Notes under the pieces: generated by a model
Database searches by the model: none
Told to the model about the DNA's origin: nothing
The model's input: only the letters and a program-made list of their open reading frames with translations
NCBI GenBank assembly: GCA_934096315.1
Contig: CAKOLT010000006.1
Span: forward strand, 1 to 45,082
Reading direction: 5' to 3'
Length of the DNA: 45,082 nucleotides
DNA from: an uncultured Bacilli bacterium
GTDB taxonomy: Bacteria > Bacillota_I > Bacilli_A > RF39 > UBA660
Made by a program: the position numbers and the translations under genes
In this document: piece by piece, positions 34,253-42,041 of the stretch
Numbering within the stretch: position 1 is the stretch's first letter
Layout of the letters: every line of letters starts with the position of its first letter

Positions 34253-35104
34253 TTATCTATGTTTATAATTATTTTTATTTAATAGTTCCATTTTTATGTT
34301 ATCACTACAAAATAGGTTATTTAGAGGAAAGTTATGAGGGAGTTTTAATCCATAACTACTCTCTAGACTGCTTAAGTTGATATATCCTTTTATTATAGTA
34401 TTTGATAAGTCTAAGTACTCTGCGTCTTTTAGTCTGCCTAGGTTAACTTTACCTAGGACTACTAGAGGCATTACTACGTCTTTGGAGTTAATTTTATTAC
34501 TTAAGTCTAGATCTGTTAAAAGGACTTTAGTCTTACCCATAGTGTATTCTTCTTTGGTAAGGGCTACTTCTTCTTCTTTTATGTTAAATATTAGACTGTA
34601 GTCTTTTCTTTGGTTTCTTTTTGATTTAATTAGTTCTATCTCTGGGTCTTTTTCATGTCCAAAGCCTTCGATATCTTTATCTATTTCATATAAGAATCTT
34701 AATTCTTCCCTAGATAATTCTGTGTTTTCTTCTTCTTTTTTCTTAATACTAATTAGTTTGGATATATCAGATACTTTAGTATAGGCTTCTTTACTAAAGG
34801 GAAGCGTTTTTAGTTTGCCCATTAATACTTGTAAATATTTATGTTCTAGGTTTTGGGAGTGTGATGTTCCTCTTATTTCTGCGATGTTATTTCCTTCCAT
34901 TCTAATACCTATTTTAGGTATATAGTCGTCTTCTTTTTGGATATAGTAGACATAGAATGTTCCCTCTTCGACTTGTCTTTTAGCTATATTTATATCTCCG
35001 GAAGTACACCATCCGGTGTGTTTATTTTGAAGAGAGTTAAAGAGTTTAATGTAATCATCACCCATTTTATATGTAATCCATTTACCTTGGGTAGTATCTT
35101 TCAT
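34253..35104 (-). CDS. PcfJ-like protein of unknown function
   Basis: The first ~120 residues (KHTGWCTSGD, GTFYVYYI, PKIGIRMEGNNIAEIRG) resemble the core of PcfJ proteins from phages and conjugative plasmids, which share a G-x-WC segment and a following strand-rich part. The final ~90 residues have a repeating LDLSN/LGKVNLG pattern like a short leucine-rich or pentapeptide solenoid. The family assignment is tentative. It lies between the uridine kinase-like gene and the split surface-repeat gene on one strand. Confidence 0.6.
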   Translation of the reverse strand: MKDTTQGKWITYKMGDDYIKLFNSLQNKHTGWCTSGDINIAKRQVEEGTFYVYYIQKEDDYIPKIGIRMEGNNIAEIRGTSHSQNLEHKYLQVLMGKLKTLPFSKEAYTKVSDISKLISIKKKEEENTELSREELRFLYEIDKDIEGFGHEKDPEIELIKSKRNQRKDYSLIFNIKEEEVALTKEEYTMGKTKVLLTDLDLSNKINSKDVVMPLVVLGKVNLGRLKDAEYLDLSNTIIKGYINLSSLESSYGLKLPHNFPLNNLFCSDNIKMELLNKNNYKHR

Positions 35105-35124
35105 ATTGTATCACTTCTTTCTTT

Positions 35125-36774
35125 TTATTCGAAGTAACTTCCTCCGATGAATTCTCTTAATATAGATGTGTCTGGTACAGCATCACTTGGAATTGGTAAT
35201 ACATACTGAAGCAAATCTATTAGTCTAAGTGCAGTGTCATAGGCTGGATCATCTTGTTTTACAGAAAATAGTAGTGGTTCTGCATATGTTTTTAAGACTC
35301 CGAGTTCGTATGCTAGAGAGGAGTTGAATATTTCATCACATACATCTTGGAATGGGAAGACATATTTTTCTTCTCCCTTTCTAACGTCTTGCCATGTATT
35401 TATGGTATGTGTTGGAGTGTATCCTCGTACTCTGTTATCTCTTACTATTCTTCTAAGTAATCTAATATCAGTCATATTTATTCTGTTATCATTGTCTATA
35501 TTTAAATATGCAAGAGGGCTTATATATATTTTGTATTTTCTTTTTTTAGGGATATCTTTAAGTAATTCTTCGTTTAAGGCATGTAGTCCCTCAATAATTA
35601 GGATGTCATTACTTCCTAGTTGCATATTTTTATTATATGTTTTTTTACCTGTAATGAAATCATAGGTAGGTATTGTTACTTTGTTTCCTTTTAATAGTTT
35701 AGTTATTTGATTATTGAATAGTTTAACGTCAATAGCTCTTAGGCTTTCGTAGTCTGGTTTACCATTTTCATCTAGAGGGGTATCTTCTCTATTTAAGAAG
35801 TAGTCATCTAGTGATAATGGTTTAGGGTTTAGTCCTAGTGTTTTTAGGTATAGAGCTAGTTTCTTAGAGGTTGTAGTTTTTCCTGAAGATGAGGGACCTG
35901 ATAGTAGTACTACTTTTATGTCTTCTTTATTTAAGACTATTTTTTCCGCAATACTAAGGAGTTTATAGTCTTGTATTATTTCTGATAGTTTTACTACTTC
36001 CCCACTTTTACTTGCTATTATTAAGTCATCTAGGTCTCCGACGGTGTTCATGTTTAAGACATTACCCCAGCTGGAGTATTCTTCAATTGCTTTAAAGTAT
36101 TTTTCATGATGGGTGTATTTAACTATTTTACCATTATCATACATAGAGGGAAATCTTAATACTATTCCTTTTTCTAAAAGTGTTAAGTCATAGTATTTAA
36201 GATAACTACTGTCATAGGGAAGGTCTCCGAGAATATAGTCATACATACCATCAAATTTATATAGTGTTATAAATTTAGCAGTGTCATAACATAATGTTTT
36301 TACTTTGTCTAATCTATTTATGTTTTTAAAGTAGTTTATCGCCTCCATACGGGATGTTTCTATTTTTTGGAAGGGAATTGCCTTGTTAATCATTTCATCC
36401 ATTATTTCTTTTATTTTAGGGATATCTTTTTTGTCTAGGGGGGCTTCTATTTCATAGTATACTCCCTTATCAATAGAGTGCCTTACTCTAAAAGAGATGT
36501 CCTTTCCGTAATATTTTAAGATAGCTCTTTTAAAGAGGATGGATAATCCTTTTTCGTATAACATATTACCTCTTTTGGTATTTATGTCATAAAGTTGTAG
36601 GGTACCACTTTTTTCTATAGCGTCATCACACCCGATAAATTGGTTTTTAAATTTACCACTTATAATATCAAATTTATATTCTTTTTTTACATCATTTATA
36701 ATGTCTAGGAATTTTATTCCTTTTCGGTATTCTTTCTTTTTACCGTTTTCAAAAGTTATAGTTATTGTATCCAT
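35125..36774 (-). CDS. TGS-domain/uridine kinase-like fusion protein
   Basis: The order is a TGS domain (~1-65, TITFENGKKKEYRKG), a threonyl/alanyl-tRNA synthetase editing-like region (~66-240) and a uridine kinase/phosphoribulokinase P-loop domain (~270-490, LLSGPSSSGKTTTSKKL, SLDDYFLNREDTP, LIIEGLHALN). This fusion is known in Bacillota and Bacteroidota as a nucleoside kinase of uncertain substrate. Start at the ATG at 36772-36774 behind AAAGGGG; the frame reaches 36813, overlapping the HerA gene. Length ~549. Confidence 0.87.
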   Translation of the reverse strand: MDTITITFENGKKKEYRKGIKFLDIINDVKKEYKFDIISGKFKNQFIGCDDAIEKSGTLQLYDINTKRGNMLYEKGLSILFKRAILKYYGKDISFRVRHSIDKGVYYEIEAPLDKKDIPKIKEIMDEMINKAIPFQKIETSRMEAINYFKNINRLDKVKTLCYDTAKFITLYKFDGMYDYILGDLPYDSSYLKYYDLTLLEKGIVLRFPSMYDNGKIVKYTHHEKYFKAIEEYSSWGNVLNMNTVGDLDDLIIASKSGEVVKLSEIIQDYKLLSIAEKIVLNKEDIKVVLLSGPSSSGKTTTSKKLALYLKTLGLNPKPLSLDDYFLNREDTPLDENGKPDYESLRAIDVKLFNNQITKLLKGNKVTIPTYDFITGKKTYNKNMQLGSNDILIIEGLHALNEELLKDIPKKRKYKIYISPLAYLNIDNDNRINMTDIRLLRRIVRDNRVRGYTPTHTINTWQDVRKGEEKYVFPFQDVCDEIFNSSLAYELGVLKTYAEPLLFSVKQDDPAYDTALRLIDLLQYVLPIPSDAVPDTSILREFIGGSYFE

Positions 36775-36797
36775 AATATAACCCCTTTCTATTTTAT

Positions 36798-38549
36798 TTA
36801 TTTTATATACCATACTTCATTTATGTTAACACTCTGACTATTAGGAGCTGGGTTTGGTTTATCCATTTTAACAATAACTGGTATTTTAAAGGCATTACCA
36901 AATATCATACATACCCCAGGATTTAGACTTTTAATCATTCTGATTTCTCCTTCACTTACGTCTGGAATGATATCAGAGACGAATTTTAGGTCTTTTGGGT
37001 GAAACATTTTAAAGACTAAGAAGTTACTGCACTGACTTACGGCAGTCTCACTTAATTCAAATGGTCTTTGGCTAATTAGTCCTAGAATACATCCATATTT
37101 TCTTCCTTCTTTGGCTATTCTATCAAAGATATTGTATCCGAGGATATTTACGTCTATATCATTTTGGACATATCTATGGGCTTCTTCTAAGACTATGTGG
37201 AATGGTAGACTACCTCTTATTTTTAATTTAGCTATATAGTCAAAGAGTATTCTAGAGTATATTTTAACTAGTCCTTTAGCAAATCTATCATCTACATAGT
37301 TTATGTTGAAGTTAATTACTTGGGCTTTATTTCCTGTTCTTGAAGTTAATAACATTTTGATATATCCATCCATATCTATATATCTATCAAAGTTAAAGTA
37401 TATAGCATAATCTCCCTTACAAAGGGTATATAGTCTTATTTTAAGAACGTTTGCATAGTTATATACTTTATCACTATTGAATATACCTTCACTAATTAGG
37501 GCAAACTCTAATGAGTAATAGAAGTCATCCATGGTATACATATAACTACCACTAGGAAGAACAAGAGGTATATCAAAGTTTTCGAACTTCTCTAGGTATT
37601 TAATTATTAATTCTATGTCTGCAAACCTACCACCTTCTTCAATAGATATACACTGTCTAAAGGTTCTAACCCATCCCCCTTTACTTAATTTTATATCTAA
37701 GTTTATTTCTCCGGTTTGAAACTTTGTTAGTATAGATATTATTTTATTTCTAGCTTCACTTACATTCTTACTTGAGAATATTGTATCAAGGAGGCTCTTA
37801 GCTATTATACTGTTTTTATAGTTATCAATACTAGCATCTTCACTTGCAAAGTAGTTTACATATTTAAGGGCTTTTTCTATTATGGGTAGTTGTCTAACAT
37901 CATCTACTCCGAGAAGAATAGCTATATCATCAGCATTTAGTAACCAAAATGGTATTATTAGTTTTTCGTTTTCAGTGTCATTTAGGTTAGTGGTATATAC
38001 TTTATAGTTTATGTTTTCATTAGTACTTCCTATTTCTTTGAAGGCTTGTTGGTATTCACCATAAGCATCAAAGAGGAATATATTAGTTCTAAAGGGAAGG
38101 TATTTAGCTTCGTAGAAGATACTTTGTAGTATCTTTGCTACAGAGTAGCTTTTACCACTTCCTGTATTACCTAGTATAGAAAAGTGGTTGGAGAAAAAGC
38201 TATTTACATTCATATTTATGTTATAGTCATTATATATATAACTAGTACCTAGTTTTATATAATTGTCATTACTACTAGTGGAATATACTATATCTAATTC
38301 TTCTTTAGTTATTAATCTTACCTCGCTATTAAAACTAGGGGGTACAATACTTCCATAAATAAATTTACCATTTTCAAATAGTCCGATTAGTTTAATGGTT
38401 AAGTGTTCTGTATCTACATTACTAATAGTACCTACGATAGTATTATTAAATACTACATACTTACCATTAACATTACCTATTTCATATATATTAATACTTA
38501 GTTTTACTTTAACTATAGTGTCTTCAACACTTATTATATTACCTAACAT
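36798..38549 (-). CDS. HerA-like DNA translocase/ATPase (DUF87)
   Basis: A HerA/FtsK-superfamily ATPase of 583 residues. An N-terminal HAS-barrel-like beta domain (~1-100) precedes Walker A (LGNTGSGKSYS), Walker B (HIVLEEAHRYV) and the sensor block GLISQRPFELSETAVSQCSNFLVFKM (cited by its SQRP core). HerA hexamers pump DNA, usually with the NurA nuclease in end resection or in defence systems. No nurA is adjacent. It is 81 bases downstream of the DGR target gene VR1 and may be co-transcribed with it. Confidence 0.88.
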   Translation of the reverse strand: MLGNIISVEDTIVKVKLSINIYEIGNVNGKYVVFNNTIVGTISNVDTEHLTIKLIGLFENGKFIYGSIVPPSFNSEVRLITKEELDIVYSTSSNDNYIKLGTSYIYNDYNINMNVNSFFSNHFSILGNTGSGKSYSVAKILQSIFYEAKYLPFRTNIFLFDAYGEYQQAFKEIGSTNENINYKVYTTNLNDTENEKLIIPFWLLNADDIAILLGVDDVRQLPIIEKALKYVNYFASEDASIDNYKNSIIAKSLLDTIFSSKNVSEARNKIISILTKFQTGEINLDIKLSKGGWVRTFRQCISIEEGGRFADIELIIKYLEKFENFDIPLVLPSGSYMYTMDDFYYSLEFALISEGIFNSDKVYNYANVLKIRLYTLCKGDYAIYFNFDRYIDMDGYIKMLLTSRTGNKAQVINFNINYVDDRFAKGLVKIYSRILFDYIAKLKIRGSLPFHIVLEEAHRYVQNDIDVNILGYNIFDRIAKEGRKYGCILGLISQRPFELSETAVSQCSNFLVFKMFHPKDLKFVSDIIPDVSEGEIRMIKSLNPGVCMIFGNAFKIPVIVKMDKPNPAPNSQSVNINEVWYIK

Positions 38550-38585
38550 ATTTTGTATCCTTTCTTTATATATTATATATAAGTA

Positions 38586-38626
38586 TATAAGGCCACAGGA
38601 GGTTAGAGTCCTCCTTTGTCCTTATA
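38586..38626. repeat. Inverted repeat about 100 bp beyond VR1
   Basis: AGGAGG/CCTCCT with a 7-base loop, extended by ATAAGG/CCTTAT, follows the VR1 gene. There is no T run on minus. DGR targets often need a hairpin or cruciform beyond the initiation site, though usually closer than here. Confidence 0.6.
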
Positions 38627-38630
38627 TTTA

Positions 38631-39650
38631 CTATGAGCATGTGTCACATCCAAGGGTATATGGGTTATCAAAGGAACCGCCTCCTCCGGTTACATAGACA
38701 CTGGATTTTAGATAGAAGGTGGGGCGGGCGGCAGGAGGAACGTTCGTGCTATAGCGATACACGTCGCCAGAACTGACGCGCCACACGCGATTCGAGCCAG
38801 AAGCATAAGGTGTTATTGTCCACTCATATCCTTTATATAACCAATTATTATTTCCAAAGTAATGTGCACTTTGAGTTGTTGTATCAGAACTTGAGTAATA
38901 ACCACTTGCGTATAGGTAATCACTTAAGTACATTAGACCTACTGGAGCGTCTGTTGTAGGACTGTAAGAACCTGATTTTGCAGAGGTACAAGAGTTTCCT
39001 CCTCTTTCACATAAGTACCAGTTTTGTTTACTCTGGTCTGTACCACTACCGTATAGGTACCACGTTACTGTTTCTATATAACTTCTTAGGTTATCTGCTA
39101 TTCCATAGCCTACTATAGGAGTGCAGTTATTAGTCCTATAATTAGTATTACTACTATAGTATGTCCAAGTACTACAATTACCATAGGTATCTGATATATC
39201 CTTTTTATTATAAAAGTATTCATTAAGTAAAATATTAAGGTTTCCTCCTACCCAATTGTTGTTATACTCAGAGTATGTACCACTAGTATTTGAACTATTA
39301 CGTACTCCCCAAGAATATCCTCCAAGAGAACGGGCTCTAATTAATTTAACCATTTCTACTCCTGTTTTACCATGGGAATTAGAATCAAAGACTCCTATTA
39401 TACGATACATATCATTATTAAACTTAACATAGTTATTAACTTCTGCTCCTACATATCTATATTCATGAGAATTAGTATAGTATACTCCACTAGCCCCACT
39501 TGACCAACTAGAGCCTTTATTTAAGGCTTTAACTGTATCTACTAGAGTTGTGCCTACGGCATAACTCTTTTTAGAGTTTACCTGAAATACTACTATAACA
39601 AGTGTAACTAGTATTAAAGATACTATTATAATTATTTTCTTTTTACTCAT
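38631..39650 (-). CDS. DGR target protein 1, lectin-fold surface protein (carries VR1)
   Basis: The 339-residue exported protein has an N-terminal signal/anchor helix (~5-22) and one FGE/C-type-lectin-like domain: YRIIGVFD, GGYSWG, NNWVGGNLN, YLYASGYY, WTITPYAS and RPTFYLKS. VR1 codes for residues ~282-310, the ligand-binding surface in known DGR lectin folds. Residues ~155-285 are the same as in the 818-residue target because of the 388-bp identical repeat. It overlaps the MutS-like small gene by four bases. The stop is followed by a large hairpin. It probably displays a variable binding face outside the cell. Confidence 0.88.
   Translation of the reverse strand: MSKKKIIIIVSLILVTLVIVVFQVNSKKSYAVGTTLVDTVKALNKGSSWSSGASGVYYTNSHEYRYVGAEVNNYVKFNNDMYRIIGVFDSNSHGKTGVEMVKLIRARSLGGYSWGVRNSSNTSGTYSEYNNNWVGGNLNILLNEYFYNKKDISDTYGNCSTWTYYSSNTNYRTNNCTPIVGYGIADNLRSYIETVTWYLYGSGTDQSKQNWYLCERGGNSCTSAKSGSYSPTTDAPVGLMYLSDYLYASGYYSSSDTTTQSAHYFGNNNWLYKGYEWTITPYASGSNRVWRVSSGDVYRYSTNVPPAARPTFYLKSSVYVTGGGGSFDNPYTLGCDTCS
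38722..38807 (-). repeat. DGR variable repeat VR1
   Basis: Aligns without gaps to the template at 40085-40170. Of 28 template adenines (coding strand), 18 are substituted here. Other mismatches are three shared with VR2 and two at the outer edge. The 3' end on the coding strand is the 11-base G/C run GCCGCCCGCCC, the expected initiation-of-mutagenic-homing site. Confidence 0.93.
38798..39185 (-). repeat. 388-bp perfect direct repeat, copy A
   Basis: Identical base for base to 42194-42581, directly upstream of VR1 in the coding direction. Similarity continues with scattered changes for another ~140 bases. Confidence 0.95.
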
Positions 39651-39931
39651 TCATTACCATTCCTCTCATTTAATTTCTTATTTATATTATTTAAAATATA
39701 GGCTAGTTTATATTTTAAATAATATAAATTATACTTATTATCCACATACTCTTTCTTATGTACATTTAAGTTATCAATTACTATATAGTTAATATGATAC
39801 TCCCTTAATTTATCTATCTTTTTAAAGTTTACTCTTTTATCATTTATATAAGTATATAACTTACCTTTCTTTGCTATTAATATTACATAGTTATTATACC
39901 ACAGTTTAGCCATATTGTATCTATTTTTCAT
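39647..39931 (-). CDS. Small MutS-domain-I-like DGR accessory protein
   Basis: This 94-residue protein (VILIAKKGKLYTYIND, KIDKLREYHINYIVI, NLYYLKYKLAYIL) aligns to the second half of the 145-residue MutS-like protein at 41.5 kb, sharing the L-x-x-H-x-INY block and the following helix. It lacks that protein's central GFPETSLNK part. The ATG follows AGGGAG, and its stop overlaps the VR1 gene start in ATGA. It is probably a shortened accessory paralogue; the relation is my own alignment by eye. Confidence 0.6.
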   Translation of the reverse strand: MKNRYNMAKLWYNNYVILIAKKGKLYTYINDKRVNFKKIDKLREYHINYIVIDNLNVHKKEYVDNKYNLYYLKYKLAYILNNINKKLNERNGNE

Positions 39932-39959
39932 ATCTTACTCCCTTGTTATGTGTCTTGTA

Positions 39960-39981
39960 GGGACTTTATAAATAAAGTCCC
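39960..39981. repeat. Perfect inverted repeat about 100 bp beyond the template repeat
   Basis: GGGACTTTAT and ATAAAGTCCC with a two-base centre form a 9-10 bp stem. It lies 103 bases past the G/C end of TR, between TR and the small MutS-like gene. No T run follows on minus. Confidence 0.7.
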
Positions 39982-40084
39982 GTCCACATACTGTCTTTAG
40001 GGTTTAACCCAAGGATAGTCTATGTTACTTATATCTATCAAAGTATATCCTTAAACATACAGTCTCCCAAATATAAGAAGCTAA

Positions 40085-40170
40085 GGGCGGGCGGCATTAG
40101 GATTGTTCGTGTTATTTTTATTGACGTTGCCATTACTGACGTTCCACGCATTATTCGAGTCAGAAGCCCA
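40085..40170 (-). repeat. DGR template repeat TR
   Basis: Non-coding 86-bp copy of the VR, downstream of the RT gene. Read in the target frame it is rich in AAY codons (N at seven codons between W and the A-A-R-P end), the hallmark of a template built for adenine mutagenesis. It ends in the same GCCGCCCGCCC as both VRs, followed directly by TAG in the target frame. It is presumably transcribed with the RT. Confidence 0.92.
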
Positions 40171-40191
40171 TTAAAGACTACCCTATAATAG

Positions 40192-41049
40192 TTAGTTATA
40201 TCTATCTATTATATTATTTATCTTTTCTCTATTATATTTAAATGTATATTTATAGTTATTTACACTACTAAATCTCTTCTCAAAGGTTATATAACCTTTG
40301 AGAAATAATTTCTTGTTTTTTCTAGTAGTTCTTTTTATCTTATTCATAGTCTCTGATCTTAAGTTCACTATGGTTTTATTATTTATTACTCTATACCTAT
40401 AACTTAGAAATACAAACCCTTCTTTAGAACTTACTATCATAGTCTTTTTCTTATTTATTTTTAATTTATATTCATTTAAGAGTATAAATTCTATTTCCTT
40501 TAGACACTTCTTTAAATACTCTTTATCTGGGTGCATTAATATATAATCATCCATATAGACTACTAGATGCTTTATTTTTAGTTTATGTACTATATAATTA
40601 TGTAATTTATATAGATAGAATATAGCAAGAAACTGATTGGACAAGAGTCCAATGGATAATCCTTTACCTTTGTTATACAAAGGTAAAGAGTTTATCTCAT
40701 CCCTATGGGATGGGTTTCTTTCGGATTCCTTCTCCTTAAGTTTTATTATAGTATCATTTACATAACCTTGGTTAGTGGACTCTAGTATTAAGTTTAGATA
40801 TCTATATTCTTCTTTAGTAACTTTATCTTTAATAAGACTCTTTAATACTTCATGGTCTATATTATAGAAATATTTAGATATATCTAACTTAAGTATATAG
40901 AATTTATTATTTCTTTTTTCTTCTTCTAGATACTTCATAACTAATTTATGAGCATAACTAGAACCCATACCCTTTCTAGTGGCAACATTCCTAATGTCTA
41001 AATACCTTGATAAGAAATATATTGTATTTAGGCATTGGTATGGTGCCAC
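40192..41049 (-). CDS. DGR reverse transcriptase, palm and C-terminal part (main fragment of a broken gene)
   Basis: The RT that would copy TR RNA into mutated cDNA. Catalytic residues are intact: motif A LKLDISKYFYNID (Asp56 in this frame) and motif C YMDD (165-168). Motif B reads IGLLSNQF instead of the usual GxxxSQ of DGR RTs. NVATRKGMGSSYA precedes motif A. The ORF's first ~14 residues are an out-of-frame reading of the conserved PKYNIFLIK segment that the overlapping 65-codon ORF reads correctly, so this ATG is not the true start. About 30 residues of RT motif 1 are missing between the two frames. It lies between Avd and TR. Confidence 0.85.
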   Translation of the reverse strand: MAPYQCLNTIYFLSRYLDIRNVATRKGMGSSYAHKLVMKYLEEEKRNNKFYILKLDISKYFYNIDHEVLKSLIKDKVTKEEYRYLNLILESTNQGYVNDTIIKLKEKESERNPSHRDEINSLPLYNKGKGLSIGLLSNQFLAIFYLYKLHNYIVHKLKIKHLVVYMDDYILMHPDKEYLKKCLKEIEFILLNEYKLKINKKKTMIVSSKEGFVFLSYRYRVINNKTIVNLRSETMNKIKRTTRKNKKLFLKGYITFEKRFSSVNNYKYTFKYNREKINNIIDRYN

Positions 41050-41188
41050 TTTCTATATTCTCATTAATTGAGGTTATGTATTCCATTTTCTGTGTTTCAA
41101 ACTCATATAACCTTCTTTTGTTCTTTGCTTTCTTACATAACTCTTTTTCGTATATGTCTAATAACCTCTGGAGATTAACATTATTCAT
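40991..41188 (-). pseudogene. N-terminal fragment of the DGR reverse transcriptase
   Basis: A 65-codon ORF overlapping the Avd stop by eight bases, as a full RT gene would. Its residues ~24-60 (RLYEFETQKMEY..., then TIPMPKYNIFLIK) are the N-terminal segment expected of this RT family. It stops within five codons after FLIK, where the homologues I recall continue with EPK and RT motif 1. The main RT frame takes over at LSRYLDIRNVATRKG. Confidence 0.7.
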
Positions 41189-41525
41189 TTGCTTTTATCC
41201 ATCCCCTTGTTATTTTATTAATCTCTGTTAATTTATTGGTTCTTTCTTTAAGTTGTTTTTGACTAATATATTTATATATATACATTCTCTCTAAGTAGAA
41301 GTCTACAACTTTAAGGCTTACTATTACTAATTCTTGTAAATGTAATCTTCTTTCTTTATCTGCCTTTATTAAGTTAGCATTATAAATATTTCTTAATATA
41401 TTAAGTAGTTCTTCTCTAATTTGATCTCTATTATATAAATCTTTTTTGGGGATATTCTCTAAAAGAGGTTCCATAGTTAATATAAATTCTTTTACTTTCT
41501 TAGCTAGTATAAAGTTATCATCCAT
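41181..41525 (-). CDS. avd: Avd-like four-helix DGR accessory protein
   Basis: At 114 residues it is all-helical and basic, with four predicted helices (~2-20, ~30-53, ~58-82, ~86-112). In phage BPP-1 the Avd pentamer binds the RT and template RNA and is needed for mutagenic cDNA synthesis. Size, charge, helix pattern (LHLQELVIVSLKVVDFYLERM) and position directly before the RT fit Avd. It overlaps the MutS-like gene by eight bases and the RT N-terminus by eight bases. Confidence 0.85.
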   Translation of the reverse strand: MDDNFILAKKVKEFILTMEPLLENIPKKDLYNRDQIREELLNILRNIYNANLIKADKERRLHLQELVIVSLKVVDFYLERMYIYKYISQKQLKERTNKLTEINKITRGWIKANE

Positions 41526-41955
41526 GAATAATCACGTCTTCGATAACAGTTAATATTTTCTTTAGAGTCTCTTCACTTTCAATATTGTAAATTTTATTTA
41601 CAATATTGTCTACTCTTTCTTTATTTTCCATTTGTATTAGTGCCTTTTTTAATATCTTGTAATAATTATTTAAATTCTTAAAGTTTACGGTTACTGGTTC
41701 GTGGTCTCTATATAGTATGGAATAGTTTATTTTGTGTTTTTCTAAGGCGTTTACTACTTTATTTAGTGATGTTTCAGGAAAGCCCACGGTGCCAGTGAAA
41801 CTTATTTTATACCCAAAGAGATAGTTTAATATTTTACTATCATCATTATACGAACTGAAAAAGGCACCATTTTTATAGACACGCAAAACCCCCTTATTAT
41901 TCTCTCTCTGTTCGCTCGCTCTCTCTGTTCGCTCGCTCTCTCTGAGAGCGTCCAA
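41518..41955 (-). CDS. MutS-domain-I-like DGR accessory protein with a repeat-controlled start
   Basis: Residues ~21-105 match the mismatch-recognition domain I of MutS (VLRVYKNGAFFSSYNDD, YLFGYKI, GFPETSLNKVVNALEKH), followed by a helical tail. MutS-like accessory genes are known in some DGRs; their role is unclear, perhaps handling of mismatched cDNA. The frame opens at TTG (41953-41955) with only a weak site. A better ATG at 41972-41974 behind AAAGGA is in another frame. Between them lies a 17-bp tandem repeat read as charged low complexity (ESERTERASEQRE). Confidence 0.72.
   Translation of the reverse strand: MDALRESERTERASEQRENNKGVLRVYKNGAFFSSYNDDSKILNYLFGYKISFTGTVGFPETSLNKVVNALEKHKINYSILYRDHEPVTVNFKNLNNYYKILKKALIQMENKERVDNIVNKIYNIESEETLKKILTVIEDVIIHG
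41901..41943 (-). repeat. 17-bp tandem repeat at the start of the MutS-like gene
   Basis: Two full copies of AGAGAGAGCGAGCGAAC and a 9-base partial copy on the minus strand. All three frames through the unit are open. GC content is well above the surroundings. Confidence 0.9.
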
Positions 41956-42041
41956 TATCTTTTTCTTCTTTCATTTTTAATCATTCCTTTCTTGGTCAAG
42001 GAAGAGTAAACCCTTCCCTGCCCATTTATTTTTTATATTAT

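Noticed and set aside
41889..41960. Short repeat cluster considered as a CRISPR array or attachment site
   Set aside because: It is a contiguous 17-bp tandem repeat without spacers; better explained as a slippage-prone coding repeat.
42000..42017. Hairpin GGAAG/CTTCC after VR2 as the equivalent of the TR and VR1 hairpins
   Set aside because: Only five base pairs with an 8-base loop; too weak to list as a feature.
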